Notes: generated by a model not told the origin, from the sequence alone. 64,000 nucleotides of DNA from Cytobacillus sp. FSL H8-0458 (GCF_038002165.1 NZ_JBBOBR010000001.1:1178001-1242000); one strand, 5' to 3'. Positions 16,255-25,469 are shown, counted from the stretch's first letter. Made by a program: numbers and translations.

Positions 16255-16875
16255 TTGAAATTAGATGTTGTTCATGACCTGCAATCTGTTTATAGAAAAT
16301 TAGTTGATAGCTCCTCAAGGCCAGGACTGATATCAGACCTGGGCAAGGAGGCAGCGATGCTTGATGAAGAGAATGCTGCCGGCTGCTCAAGCTCGATTTT
16401 ACTGCTGGCACTAACGCTGCTTGATCCAGAGGTTACGTTTAAAGTGTATGGCCGTGAGGCTGCAGCTGTTGAAAACGAAATAAATCAATTAACTTTCGCA
16501 AAAGCGGTGCAAGCGGATCAGGCAGATTATTTATTTCTCCTGAAGGATGCCGGGGCAGGCTCGCTGGAAGATGCCATTGAAAATGCGAATCCAGGCACGT
16601 TCCTAAACCCGCACAAGTCCGCAGTGATTATAGCAGAAACAGGAGCGATTACGGCCGGTGATGACCTGTTTTTAAAAGGGCCTGGCATTCAAACTAGCAC
16701 AGGAATCAGTATAGACCTGACAGGAAATTGGATTGAAAGAAGAAGTGAAAAAAATAAAGAGTATCCAACCGGGGTTGATCTGGTATTCGTGGACAGTAAT
16801 CATCAGCTTTTATCACTGCCAAGAACGACTCAAATAACAGTATGCAGGGAGGTGGAGGAACAATGGGTTATGTAG
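16255..16875 (+). CDS. phnH: C-P lyase complex subunit PhnH
   Basis: A 206-aa PhnH protein. It starts at TTG 16255 with AAGGAGG upstream. The pattern F-R-x-(V/L)-(M/L)-D-x-x-x-R-P-G is represented here as V-Y-R-K-L-V-D-S-S-S-R-P-G, followed by L-L-A-L-T-L-L-D-P-E-V-T-F and the C-terminal P-T-G-V-D-L-V-F-V. PhnH is a structural subunit of the core complex. Its 3' end overlaps phnI by 13 bp, which argues for coupled translation. Confidence 0.95.
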   Translation: MKLDVVHDLQSVYRKLVDSSSRPGLISDLGKEAAMLDEENAAGCSSSILLLALTLLDPEVTFKVYGREAAAVENEINQLTFAKAVQADQADYLFLLKDAGAGSLEDAIENANPGTFLNPHKSAVIIAETGAITAGDDLFLKGPGIQTSTGISIDLTGNWIERRSEKNKEYPTGVDLVFVDSNHQLLSLPRTTQITVCREVEEQWVM

Positions 16876-17999
16876 CAGTAAAAGGCGGGACACAGGCCAT
16901 TGAAGAGTCGATTAAACGCTTGAAATACGAAAGGCTGCATAAGGAGCAAGTGCTGGGAACCGGACAGATTGAAGCAGGCATGAGAGGGTTAATCGATCAG
17001 GTGATGTCAGAAAGCAGCTTATATAGTGAAAAGCTTGCTGCATTAGCGATCAAGCAGGCTGAAGGGAATCCGGAAGAAGCAGTATTCCTGCTTCGGGCAT
17101 ACCGCTCGACCCTGCAGCGAAAGTACTGCTCGAAAATCATTGAAACCGGGGACATGAAGGTGGAACGCCGGATTTCAGCCAGCTTCAAGGATATTCCCGG
17201 CGGACAGATCCTGGGGGCTACAACTGATTATACCCACCGGCTCCTGGATTTCAATTTAATGAAAGAAACGGAAAAGACGGTAAGAGAATGGCTTTCAGCT
17301 TATGCTGCAGACAATAACCCGTTTGATGAACTGCAGCAGGACCTTGATCTTGTATTACCTAAAGTGCTGGATTATTTAAGAAGAGAAGGCTTGATTCCTC
17401 CACTTGAAAACAATGATGCTGAGCCGGATGATGTGACGAGGGAAAGCCTTGAGTTCCCATCAAGCCGAAGCCAGCGCCTGCAAATTCTGACAAGAGGAGA
17501 GACGGGAGCTGTTACTTCACTCGCCTATGCGGTCATCCGAGGATACGGTGCTCTCCATCCAACTGTCGGAGAGCTGAGAGTTGGAAGCCTCCCGATAAAT
17601 ATTGAGCATCCGAATGAAGCCGGCAGTGATGAAGATGAATATTACATTGGCGAGATTAAAGCAACCGAAGCGGAAATGCTGATGCCATTCATGACAGAAA
17701 AGGAAAAAGGCAAAAAGGAATTGGAGTTTGAAATCGGATACGGGTTATGTTTCGGACAGAATGAAACAAAAGCGATCGCTATGGGCATTCTCGATAATTG
17801 CCTGGAGCATCCTGATAATAGCTTCCCAAGCCATAATGAGGAATTTGTCCTCCTCCATATTGATTCTGTGGAGTCAACTGGCTTTATATCACACTTGAAG
17901 ATGCCGCATTATGTAACGTTCCAGTCGAAGCTTGACAGTGTGAGAAAGACAAAAGAAGCGAATGCAGAAGAACAGGAAGAGGTGCAAGCATATGAATAA
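16863..17999 (+). CDS. phnI: C-P lyase complex subunit PhnI
   Basis: A 378-aa PhnI protein, the nucleosidase-like subunit that with PhnG/H/L swaps adenine of ATP for the phosphonate. It begins M-G-Y-V-A-V-K-G-G at ATG 16863; the open frame extends to 16842, but the ribosome site GGGAGGTGGAGG fits only 16863. The family segments R-G-E-T-G-A-V-T-S-L-A-Y-A, R-G-Y-G-A-L-H-P-T-V-G-E-L-R and D-N-C-L-E-H are present. It overlaps phnH upstream and phnJ downstream (8 bp). Confidence 0.96.
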   Translation: MGYVAVKGGTQAIEESIKRLKYERLHKEQVLGTGQIEAGMRGLIDQVMSESSLYSEKLAALAIKQAEGNPEEAVFLLRAYRSTLQRKYCSKIIETGDMKVERRISASFKDIPGGQILGATTDYTHRLLDFNLMKETEKTVREWLSAYAADNNPFDELQQDLDLVLPKVLDYLRREGLIPPLENNDAEPDDVTRESLEFPSSRSQRLQILTRGETGAVTSLAYAVIRGYGALHPTVGELRVGSLPINIEHPNEAGSDEDEYYIGEIKATEAEMLMPFMTEKEKGKKELEFEIGYGLCFGQNETKAIAMGILDNCLEHPDNSFPSHNEEFVLLHIDSVESTGFISHLKMPHYVTFQSKLDSVRKTKEANAEEQEEVQAYE

Positions 18000-18846
18000 C
18001 GCCTATAACTTTGCTTTCTTTGACGAAGGTTCGAAGCGGGAGATTAGAAGAGCCACATTAAAAGCGATTGCAATCCCGGGTTATCAGGTTCCTTTTGCAT
18101 CAAGGGAAATGCCGATTGGAAGGGGCTGGGGGACAGGCGGCCTGCAGCTGACACTCTCACTGATTGGAAGAGAGGATGTATTGAAGGTTATAGATCAGGG
18201 CTCAGATGAATCTGTCAATGCAGTCAGCATCAAAAAGCTTGTAAAGGATACAACTGGTGTCCAAATAACGGACCACACCTCCCAGGCAACCATCATCCAA
18301 TCACGTCACAGAATTCCTGAGGTGCCGCTTAGGACGGACCAAATCCTTGTTTTGCAGGTGCCGCTTCCTGAACCGCTCCGTTATTTTGAACCGAGTGAAC
18401 ATGAGACGAAAAAGCTGCATGCGGAAAAGGAATACAGCGGTGCCTGGCTCATGCTTTTTGAACAGATTATGAAATATGGAAGCATGACAACAGGTGCAGA
18501 TCATCCGGTCATGGTTCACGGCCGTTATGTAATGGCACCAAGTCCGATCCCGCGCTTTGATAACCCGAAAATGGATGAAAATGAAGCACTTATATTATTG
18601 GGAGCAGGCCGCGAAAAGAAGATATATGCAGTCCCGCCATTTACGAAAATCGTTTCCCTTGATTTTGAAGATTATCCGTTTGAAGGGGAAAATTTTGATG
18701 GGAAATGTTGCAGGCTGTGCGGATCTGAGGGAGTATTTCTTGACGAACTGATCGATGAGGCAACAGGAGAAACGTATTATCAATGCAATGATACAAGCTA
18801 TTGCTGTGAAATAGTAAACGAAGTCGAAAAGGCAGGAGTGAATTAA
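17992..18846 (+). CDS. phnJ: C-P lyase PhnJ (radical SAM enzyme)
   Basis: A 284-aa PhnJ, the radical SAM enzyme that cleaves the carbon-phosphorus bond of 5-phosphoribosyl-alkylphosphonate to an alkane and the cyclic phosphate. The iron-sulfur cysteines are Cys240, Cys243, Cys265 and Cys271 (C-x2-C-x21-C-x5-C), exactly the spacing of E. coli PhnJ. The glycyl-radical/thiyl region A-I-P-G-Y-Q-V-P-F-A-S-R-E-M-P is intact (Gly30). ATG 17992 lies inside the phnI end; the longer frame from 17962 has no basis. It should be catalytically competent. Confidence 0.97.
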   Translation: MNNAYNFAFFDEGSKREIRRATLKAIAIPGYQVPFASREMPIGRGWGTGGLQLTLSLIGREDVLKVIDQGSDESVNAVSIKKLVKDTTGVQITDHTSQATIIQSRHRIPEVPLRTDQILVLQVPLPEPLRYFEPSEHETKKLHAEKEYSGAWLMLFEQIMKYGSMTTGADHPVMVHGRYVMAPSPIPRFDNPKMDENEALILLGAGREKKIYAVPPFTKIVSLDFEDYPFEGENFDGKCCRLCGSEGVFLDELIDEATGETYYQCNDTSYCCEIVNEVEKAGVN

Positions 18847-19692
18847 ATGACGGAATTTGAGGCCCCGCTCTTATCTGTTAAAAACTTAAACAAGCAATTT
18901 GGTCATGGCTGCGATCATTGCAGAAATCCTGAACCTATGACTCTGATAAAAAATTACTGCAGTGTGTGCGGAACAGTCTATGCCTGCAGGGATGTGTCCT
19001 TCGATGTCTACCCTGGAGAGGTGCTTGGAATTGTAGGAGAAAGCGGAAGCGGCAAGTCCACCTTAATGCAATGCCTGTACTTCGACCAGGAAACGTCCTC
19101 AGGGGAAGCGTATATTTCTTCCTACCAGAATGGCCTGAAGAATCTTTTTGTGGAGTCTTCCCAGCAAAAACGGTATATTCGCAATCATTTAATGGGGAAA
19201 GTTTATCAAAATCCCCTATTGGGTTTAAAAATTGACTTCTCTTCAATTGGAAATATTGCCGAAAAATTGATTGCGGCAGGAAGCAGGAATGTGGGATTTA
19301 TGGAAGACCGGGGATCAGAGCTGCTCAGCAAGGTGAATATACCCGTCCACCGACGGAAAGAAGCTCCAAAGAATTTTTCCGGGGGAATGCAGCAGCGTGT
19401 GCAAATTGCCAAGGCACTTTCTAATCAGCCTCCAATTCTGCTTTTGGATGAGGTTACGACTGGACTGGATCTATCTGTACAGGCAAGTGTCCTGGATTTA
19501 ATCAAAAGCCTGCAGCGCGAGATGAATATTAGTATAGTGCTGGTTTCGCACGATTTAGGTGTTATCCGCATGCTTGCCGACAGAACATTGGTCATGCTGG
19601 AAGGCCGTGTTATTGAACAGGGGCTGACAGATCAAATACTCGAAGACCCTCAAGCTGCATTTACTCAAAGCTTGGTTCATTCGCTTCTTTAA
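18847..19692 (+). CDS. phnK: PhnK ABC-type ATPase with Cys-rich N-terminal insertion
   Basis: A 281-aa PhnK, the ABC ATPase that binds the C-P lyase core. Its ATG directly follows the phnJ stop. The Walker A is G-E-S-G-S-G-K-S-T, the signature N-F-S-G-G-M-Q-Q-R-V and the Walker B I-L-L-L-D-E-V. Unusually, about 25 residues between beta strand 1 and the usual second strand hold Cys22-x2-Cys25, Cys38-x2-Cys41 and Cys47, a zinc-ribbon-like arrangement. As I recall it, E. coli PhnK lacks these cysteines. The protein is correspondingly longer than the roughly 250 aa of proteobacterial PhnK. Confidence 0.94.
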   Translation: MTEFEAPLLSVKNLNKQFGHGCDHCRNPEPMTLIKNYCSVCGTVYACRDVSFDVYPGEVLGIVGESGSGKSTLMQCLYFDQETSSGEAYISSYQNGLKNLFVESSQQKRYIRNHLMGKVYQNPLLGLKIDFSSIGNIAEKLIAAGSRNVGFMEDRGSELLSKVNIPVHRRKEAPKNFSGGMQQRVQIAKALSNQPPILLLDEVTTGLDLSVQASVLDLIKSLQREMNISIVLVSHDLGVIRMLADRTLVMLEGRVIEQGLTDQILEDPQAAFTQSLVHSLL

Positions 19693-19735
19693 GGCTAACC
19701 GGAAGTAAATTCATTTCAAATTAGGGGGAAGCACT

Positions 19736-20914
19736 TTGTACGTCATTACAAACGGAAAACTTATTACGGTGGATACTATTCTGCAAGGATATGATCTTCT
19801 GATTGCAGATGATAGGATCAGCAGAATTGCTCCTAAGGGAGAATTGAAATTCGAAGAATCCATGGAAGTGATAGATGCAGCGGGCGGGTATGTTTCACCG
19901 GGATTTATTGATATCCATTCCGATTATATTGAACATATGGCAGCACCGAGGCCAACGTCATTAATGAACTTTCATTTAAGTCTCAGGGAAGCAGAGAAGG
20001 AGCTCATTTCCCATGGGATCACAACGATGTTCCACTCCCTTTCCCTGTATAAAGAAACTGAATATGCTTACAAGCCGATCCGGGAACCGGAAAATGTCAG
20101 AAAGCTCATTGACCTGATTGATGAGACACACAGTATGAAGCATCTTGTACGGCATCGTTTCCATGCAAGGATGGAGATTGATAATGTAGCTGAAATCGAA
20201 AATCTTAAAAGCTATATTAGTGAAAATAAAGTGCACCTGGTTTCATTTATGGATCATACTCCAGGACAAGGGCAATATCGCCATCTGGAAATTTACCGGA
20301 ACACGGTAAAAAGCTATAACAGTATGAGCGATGCCGCTATAGATGTTTTAATCATGAATCACCAAACGAAGGAAAAGCTTTCAGTTGAGGATATGAAGGA
20401 GATTGCCGAGCACGCACAGGCACATAACATTGCAGTTGCTTCACATGATGATGACAGCTTCGAAAAGCTGGAGCTGGTCAGAAGCTTTGGCACGACCATC
20501 AGTGAATTCCCGATTACTCAGGAGGTAGCGTTTAAAGCAAAGGAGCTTGGCATGTACACAGTGGCCGGAGCCCCAAATGTGCTGCTCGGAGGCTCCCACA
20601 GCGGAAATCTGGGTGCAGCCGAAGCAATTCAAAATGATTCAATTGATATCTTGTGCAGTGATTACTATCCTGCAGCCATGCTTCATGCCATTTTTGAGCT
20701 GGCAAGGAATTATGGGATGGGTCTGGCAGATATGATCAGGCTTGTCACTATTAATCCTGCTAAAGCCGTGAACATGGATGAAGAAATCGGTTCGATAGAG
20801 GAAGGGAAAAAAGCAGACCTTTTAATCATTGAAAAATTGGCAGATGATTTTCCGGTAATCACGGGCGTATTCGTTGATGGAAAGCTTATCCAAAAAACAA
20901 ATTATAGAATTTAA
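19736..20914 (+). CDS. phnM: PhnM, triphosphoribosyl phosphonate diphosphohydrolase
   Basis: A 392-aa amidohydrolase-superfamily protein. PhnM removes pyrophosphate from alpha-D-ribose 1-methylphosphonate 5-triphosphate to make the PhnJ substrate. Metal-binding motifs are P-G-F-I-D-I-H-S-D-Y-I-E-H, F-M-D-H-T-P-G-Q-G-Q-Y, A-S-H-D-D-D and L-C-S-D-Y-Y-P. It starts at TTG 19736 with AGGGGGA at 6 bp. The order phnK-phnM-phnL differs from the E. coli order KLM. Confidence 0.95.
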   Translation: MYVITNGKLITVDTILQGYDLLIADDRISRIAPKGELKFEESMEVIDAAGGYVSPGFIDIHSDYIEHMAAPRPTSLMNFHLSLREAEKELISHGITTMFHSLSLYKETEYAYKPIREPENVRKLIDLIDETHSMKHLVRHRFHARMEIDNVAEIENLKSYISENKVHLVSFMDHTPGQGQYRHLEIYRNTVKSYNSMSDAAIDVLIMNHQTKEKLSVEDMKEIAEHAQAHNIAVASHDDDSFEKLELVRSFGTTISEFPITQEVAFKAKELGMYTVAGAPNVLLGGSHSGNLGAAEAIQNDSIDILCSDYYPAAMLHAIFELARNYGMGLADMIRLVTINPAKAVNMDEEIGSIEEGKKADLLIIEKLADDFPVITGVFVDGKLIQKTNYRI

Positions 20915-20943
20915 TACTACTTTGAATGAAAGCAGGTGGATCG

Positions 20944-21648
20944 GTGGAAAATCTATTGGAAATCAGGGAACTGTCCAAATCATTTACCCTTCATAATCTT
21001 GGGAAAAATATCCACGCAGTGAGCGGTATTGATATCAGATTGAGGGAAGGGGACTTTGTTGGCATTACAGGAAAAAGCGGAAGCGGAAAATCAACCATCC
21101 TGAAATGCATTTTTGGAACATACAGACTTCAGCATGGAAGCATTTGGTACAATTCTAAAAAGTTCGGTCCTCTCAATCTTGCAGAGGCAACAAATAGACA
21201 GATGATTTATTTGCGCAAGCATGAGATAGGCTATGTATCTCAATTTCTGAATGTAATGCCCAGAACGACTGCCAGACAGCTTGTAAAGCAAGCCATTGTT
21301 GAAATGGGACGGGACCAGATTCATGCGGGGAAAGAGACAGAGCAAATGCTTTCGCATTTCGAGCTTGACCCGGAGCTATGGGACAGCTATCCTGCCACCT
21401 TTTCCGGCGGGGAAAAACTCAGGCTCAACATTGCCCGGGCGATGGTCAAGAAGCCAAGACTGCTTCTATTGGATGAACCGACGGCAAGCCTGGACTATGA
21501 ATCTAAAATGAAGGTGAAAGTCTTAATAGAGCAACTAATGCATGAAGGCACGACGATGCTGGGAATCTTCCATGATCTTGAATTTATGAACAACTTATGT
21601 GATAGGGAATACAACATGCAGAATGGTGTTTTTACTTTGGCGCATTAA
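20944..21648 (+). CDS. phnL: PhnL ABC-type ATPase
   Basis: A 234-aa PhnL. Walker A G-K-S-G-S-G-K-S-T, the PhnL-typical Q-loop segment I-G-Y-V-S-Q-F-L-N-V-M-P-R, signature T-F-S-G-G-E-K-L-R-L-N-I-A-R, Walker B L-L-L-L-D-E-P-T-A-S-L-D and H-loop F-H-D-L-E. PhnL works with PhnI/G/H in the first step. I prefer GTG 20944, behind AGGTGG, to ATG 20926. It ends the C-P lyase operon; 118 bp follow before phnD, where partial PhoP-like hexamers occur. Confidence 0.94.
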   Translation: MENLLEIRELSKSFTLHNLGKNIHAVSGIDIRLREGDFVGITGKSGSGKSTILKCIFGTYRLQHGSIWYNSKKFGPLNLAEATNRQMIYLRKHEIGYVSQFLNVMPRTTARQLVKQAIVEMGRDQIHAGKETEQMLSHFELDPELWDSYPATFSGGEKLRLNIARAMVKKPRLLLLDEPTASLDYESKMKVKVLIEQLMHEGTTMLGIFHDLEFMNNLCDREYNMQNGVFTLAH

Positions 21649-21766
21649 TTCTTTACCATTGCTTAATGATTTCATATATTGCCTTATCAGTAGATTAATA
21701 TTCTTTCGCTATAGTTAGGTCGATGGCAGCATAAAAATTTTTTCAATTACGAGAGGGGAAGAAATC

Positions 21767-22801
21767 ATGAAGAAAATGGCGTTATTTCTGCTTTCTATGG
21801 CTATGACAGTAGTATTTGCAGGTTGTTCGTTTACAGCGAACTCAGAGAAGGACGATACGCTGACGATCGCCTGGCTTCCAAACGAATCAGGCGCTGATTT
21901 AGGAGAAGCCCGTGACGAAATTGGGAAACTGATAGAAGAAAAAACAGGCAAGAAAGTAGAGCATCAAACAACGACTGATTATATAGTGGCAATTGAAGCG
22001 ATTGCAAACGGAAACGCAGATATGGCGTTCCTTGGGGCACAAGGTTACATAGAAGCACATAACAAAAATGAAAAAGTTCTTCCATTAGCTGTCCCGAGCG
22101 GCGAGTCAGGCACTCTGGAGGATGCAGTTTATTACAGCTGGCTGGCTGTTCAGAAGGAACAGGCGGATGAATACAAAAATGGCGGGGAGTTTGCCATAGA
22201 CAATATTCAAGGAAAGAGGTTCTCCTTTGTTTCGAACAGTTCGACATCAGGATTCAAGGTTCCATCTACAGGTATTACTGATTATTTCAGCGCGAAAGAA
22301 GAGTTTAAGGATTTGACAGCAGTGGATTTGCTTGAGGGGGGAGATGACAAGTTCTTCAGTGAAGTATTATTTGGCGGCTCTCACCAGGGTTCTGCTGTTA
22401 ATCTATTAAGCGGCAAAGCGGACGTGGCGGCATTCTGTGATACATGTGTGAACAATTATGTGGAGCTGGCAGAAGGTGAAGTGAACAAGTCAGGAGCAGT
22501 TTATAAAGTGAAAGATAATGCTGCTGAGCCATTAAACACGGTTGCCGGAAAAGAATTCAGCTTAATCTCAGTAACGCCTGTCTTAAATGCACCGTTTGTG
22601 ATCAATTCCGGAACATTGAGCGAAGAAGACCAAAGACAGCTGCTTGAAATCATGACATCGGATGAAGTGGCAAATAACGAAAAAATCTTCGTTCCTGAGG
22701 ACTCCGAATTTTCCGGATTATTCAGCAAAAAGTCTGGAGATGAGCGTCTGGTTGAAGTGGAAGATGAGTGGTTCAAACCAATCCGTGAGCTGGAAAAATA
22801 A
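21767..22801 (+). CDS. phnD: Phosphonate ABC transporter substrate-binding lipoprotein PhnD
   Basis: A 344-aa solute-binding protein. Lipoprotein signal M-K-K-M-A-L-F-L-L with lipobox V-F-A-G-C; the mature part has W-L-P-N-E-S-G-A-D, the Y-I-V-A-I-E-A-I-A-N-G-N-A-D-M-A-F-L-G segment and F-V-S-N-S-S-T-S-G-F-K-V-P, all typical of the PhnD/PtxB family. It binds phosphonates (or phosphite) at the outer face of the membrane. It opens the phnDCEE transporter block and probably has its own promoter. Confidence 0.94.
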   Translation: MKKMALFLLSMAMTVVFAGCSFTANSEKDDTLTIAWLPNESGADLGEARDEIGKLIEEKTGKKVEHQTTTDYIVAIEAIANGNADMAFLGAQGYIEAHNKNEKVLPLAVPSGESGTLEDAVYYSWLAVQKEQADEYKNGGEFAIDNIQGKRFSFVSNSSTSGFKVPSTGITDYFSAKEEFKDLTAVDLLEGGDDKFFSEVLFGGSHQGSAVNLLSGKADVAAFCDTCVNNYVELAEGEVNKSGAVYKVKDNAAEPLNTVAGKEFSLISVTPVLNAPFVINSGTLSEEDQRQLLEIMTSDEVANNEKIFVPEDSEFSGLFSKKSGDERLVEVEDEWFKPIRELEK

Positions 22802-22892
22802 AGGGAATCAGCCATCAGCAGGACCAGCCATTAATGTAAGATTTACTGCCCGATTAAGCAGCATAAAACAATTGGATAGGAGGGGTTAACTC

Positions 22893-23681
22893 ATGACAGC
22901 ATTATTGGAAGTTAATCACCTTACAAAGCAATTTGGCAAAGATTCGAAAGCATTGACTGATATAAGCTTCTCAGTCCAGGAAGGGGAGTTCGTTTCCATT
23001 ATCGGCCCATCAGGAGCAGGGAAATCAACTCTCCTCCGCTGCATCAACCGCATGATTGATGCGACAGGCGGAGAAATCCGCTTCCAGGATCTCGATGTAA
23101 TGGATTTAAAGAAAAAGGAATTAAAGCAGGTCCGCACCAAAATTGGCATGATTTTTCAGCACTATAACTTAGTGAACCGATTATCGGTAATTGAAAACAC
23201 GCTGCACGGAAAATTGGGAACCAAATCCACACTGGCTGGCGTTCTTGGATATTACTGCAAAGAGGAAAAGCAGCAGGCAATCGAGATTTTGAATGTGCTT
23301 GGCCTGAACGAAATGATTTATAAGCGTACAGATCAATTAAGCGGAGGGCAAAAACAAAGGGTTGGCATTGCCCGTGCGCTTATCCAAAATCCGCGGATGC
23401 TTTTGTGCGACGAACCCATTGCGTCCCTCGATCCAAATTCGGCTAAAGTGATCATGGATCATTTAAAGAAGGTTTCATCAGCAATGGGCATTACCGTTGT
23501 TGTAAACCTTCATCAGGTAGATGTAGCCATCAAATACTCTGATAGAATCATTGGCATTAACAAGGGGCAGGTTGTGTATAACGGTTCGGCTAAAGGATTG
23601 ACTTCAGAAGACATTCAGCGAATATATGGATCGGAAGCAGAAGATTTAATCTTTGATATTGGAGGCATCCATGCAGGCTGA
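22893..23681 (+). CDS. phnC: Phosphonate ABC transporter ATPase PhnC
   Basis: A 262-aa ATPase. Walker A G-P-S-G-A-G-K-S-T, the PhnC-typical I-G-M-I-F-Q-H-Y-N-L-V-N-R-L-S, signature L-S-G-G-Q-K-Q-R-V, Walker B L-L-C-D-E-P-I-A-S-L-D-P and N-L-H-Q-V-D for the H-loop. It energises phosphonate import with the two downstream permeases and overlaps the first of them by 11 bp. Confidence 0.95.
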   Translation: MTALLEVNHLTKQFGKDSKALTDISFSVQEGEFVSIIGPSGAGKSTLLRCINRMIDATGGEIRFQDLDVMDLKKKELKQVRTKIGMIFQHYNLVNRLSVIENTLHGKLGTKSTLAGVLGYYCKEEKQQAIEILNVLGLNEMIYKRTDQLSGGQKQRVGIARALIQNPRMLLCDEPIASLDPNSAKVIMDHLKKVSSAMGITVVVNLHQVDVAIKYSDRIIGINKGQVVYNGSAKGLTSEDIQRIYGSEAEDLIFDIGGIHAG

Positions 23682-24456
23682 TATTTTTGCTAAGAAAAAA
23701 CGAAACACACTTGCCTTCCTATTACTCCTTGGAGCCGTGACGATCCTGGCTATGATCATTACTGAGTACAATGCATTAAAGGGCTTTGCTTCAATCCCGA
23801 AAGCCATTCAATGGGGAATGGCGAACTTCTATCCAACCGCTGAATCCTTAGAAAAGCTTCCAGTTATTCTGGATAAGCTGCAGGAAACACTTCTGGTTTC
23901 GATTGCGGCTGCGACAGCAGCTGCTGTATTCGCCCTGTTATTTTCCATTCTCGGTTCAAATACAACAAGGGTAAATGCCTTTTTTGGAGCGATTACTAGA
24001 GGAATTGCCACTGTCTTTCGAAACATTGATGTTGCCGCATGGGCGCTGATTCTGCTGTTTTCTTTTGGTCAAAGCGCGTTAACCGGTTATTTTGCTTTGT
24101 TTTTTGGGTCATTTGGATTCCTGACCAGAGCTTTTACGGAAACAATTGATGAAGTGAGCGGGGATTCTGTGGAGGCGTTAAAAGCGACAGGTGCAGGCTA
24201 CTTTTCCATTATCTTTCAATCGGTGATTCCATCAAGCATTCCGCAATTAATCAGCTGGATTTTGTTCATGATCGAAACGAATATCCGCAGTGCCACATTA
24301 ATTGGACTGCTTACAGGATCCGGAATCGGTTTTACATTCAACTTATACTATAAAAGTCTGGCTTATGATACAGCCAGCCTAGTCGTTGTTGTCATTATTG
24401 CTGCTATCCTATTGATCGAATATGCATCCAATTATGTAAGGAAGGTGATATTGTAA
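23671..24456 (+). CDS. phnE: Phosphonate ABC transporter permease PhnE (first copy)
   Basis: A 261-aa inner-membrane permease with about six helices and the binding-protein-dependent transport loop E-A-L-K-A-T-G-A-G-Y-F-S-I-I-F-Q-S-V-I-P. ATG 23671 has GGAGGC upstream; the frame opens at 23653. It forms a heteromer with the next, related permease, and its stop overlaps that gene's start (TAATG). Confidence 0.92.
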   Translation: MQADIFAKKKRNTLAFLLLLGAVTILAMIITEYNALKGFASIPKAIQWGMANFYPTAESLEKLPVILDKLQETLLVSIAAATAAAVFALLFSILGSNTTRVNAFFGAITRGIATVFRNIDVAAWALILLFSFGQSALTGYFALFFGSFGFLTRAFTETIDEVSGDSVEALKATGAGYFSIIFQSVIPSSIPQLISWILFMIETNIRSATLIGLLTGSGIGFTFNLYYKSLAYDTASLVVVVIIAAILLIEYASNYVRKVIL

Positions 24457-25313
24457 TGGAGGTGAAGGAACAGCTGGGTAATGTAACAGCATCAGCCGAT
24501 CATCTGCTTGGCAAAAGAATGCCGGCTAAGCCTTTGAACAAAGCGGCCATTGTGACGAGATTAACTCTCTTTATTCTGGCTGCGCTGACAGTCTATGCCT
24601 TTTACAGCTTTGATTATAAGGAACTGGACTTCGCGGATGCGCTTCTCGGCACATTCGCCAATTTAAAAACCATATTCCTTGAACCGCACTTGAAGCATTT
24701 CTCCTTTGGACATGCCCTTTATCAAGTCATGATCACACTCGGGCTGGCTTTTCTGACAACCCTATTTGGAGCTATAATTGCAGTCCTATTCGGATTGCTG
24801 GCCGCTCGGAATCTGTCTTCTAAAAGGGTTTCTATAGTCATTAAAAGTATGGTTGCCTTTATTAGAGCCGTGCCGACCGTCCTGTGGGTACTGATCTTCG
24901 CCGTTGCAGCCGGTCTTGGAAGTACGGCTGCAGTGATTGGAATGACCTTCCACTCGATCGGTTATTTGATCAAAGCCTATTCGGAGTCCTTTGAAGAATT
25001 GGATAGGGGAGTGATTGAAGCGCTGCAGGCGAGCGGAGCCAATTGGTGGCAAATTGCCTTTCAAGCGGTGATCCCATCCTCCAGCACTTATATGATTTCC
25101 TGGACATTTCTCCGCTTTGAGATTAACTTTGCGGTAGCCGTTGCCATGGGAGCAGCAGCAGGAGCCGGCGGAATCGGATTTGACATGTTCATGGCAAGCA
25201 GCTTTTACCTGGATATGAGGGAAATCGGGGCTATAACTTATTTTATTCTGGCTGTTGCGATAACCCTTGAAGTCTTTGCCGCTAAGATTAAGAGAAAGCT
25301 CAAAACAGCATAG
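24456..25313 (+). CDS. phnE: Phosphonate ABC transporter permease PhnE (second copy)
   Basis: A 285-aa permease, related to the preceding one but longer at the N-terminus. The coupling loop reads E-A-L-Q-A-S-G-A-N-W-W-Q-I-A-F-Q-A-V-I-P; the segment F-I-R-A-V-P-T-V-L-W is typical of PhnE. Having two PhnE copies is common in Firmicutes. It is the last gene of the phosphonate locus and is followed by a hairpin terminator. Confidence 0.92.
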   Translation: MEVKEQLGNVTASADHLLGKRMPAKPLNKAAIVTRLTLFILAALTVYAFYSFDYKELDFADALLGTFANLKTIFLEPHLKHFSFGHALYQVMITLGLAFLTTLFGAIIAVLFGLLAARNLSSKRVSIVIKSMVAFIRAVPTVLWVLIFAVAAGLGSTAAVIGMTFHSIGYLIKAYSESFEELDRGVIEALQASGANWWQIAFQAVIPSSSTYMISWTFLRFEINFAVAVAMGAAAGAGGIGFDMFMASSFYLDMREIGAITYFILAVAITLEVFAAKIKRKLKTA

Positions 25314-25329
25314 TATCAGCCAATATCTG

Positions 25330-25356
25330 ACCAGGTCCTGTGGTGCCTGGTTTTTT
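25330..25356 (+). terminator. Terminator after the phosphonate locus
   Basis: ACCAGG (25330-25335) and CCTGGT (25346-25351) form a short stem followed by TTTTTTG. Confidence 0.6.
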
Positions 25357-25469
25357 GTATTTTTCTTTACTTATTGACTCTCACAGTTCATATAGTTGAT
25401 GTTCGGGATCTTTGAAAAAATAAACTCAGGTTGAAATTTATAAAAATATAAAATTTTCAGAATTTAGTA

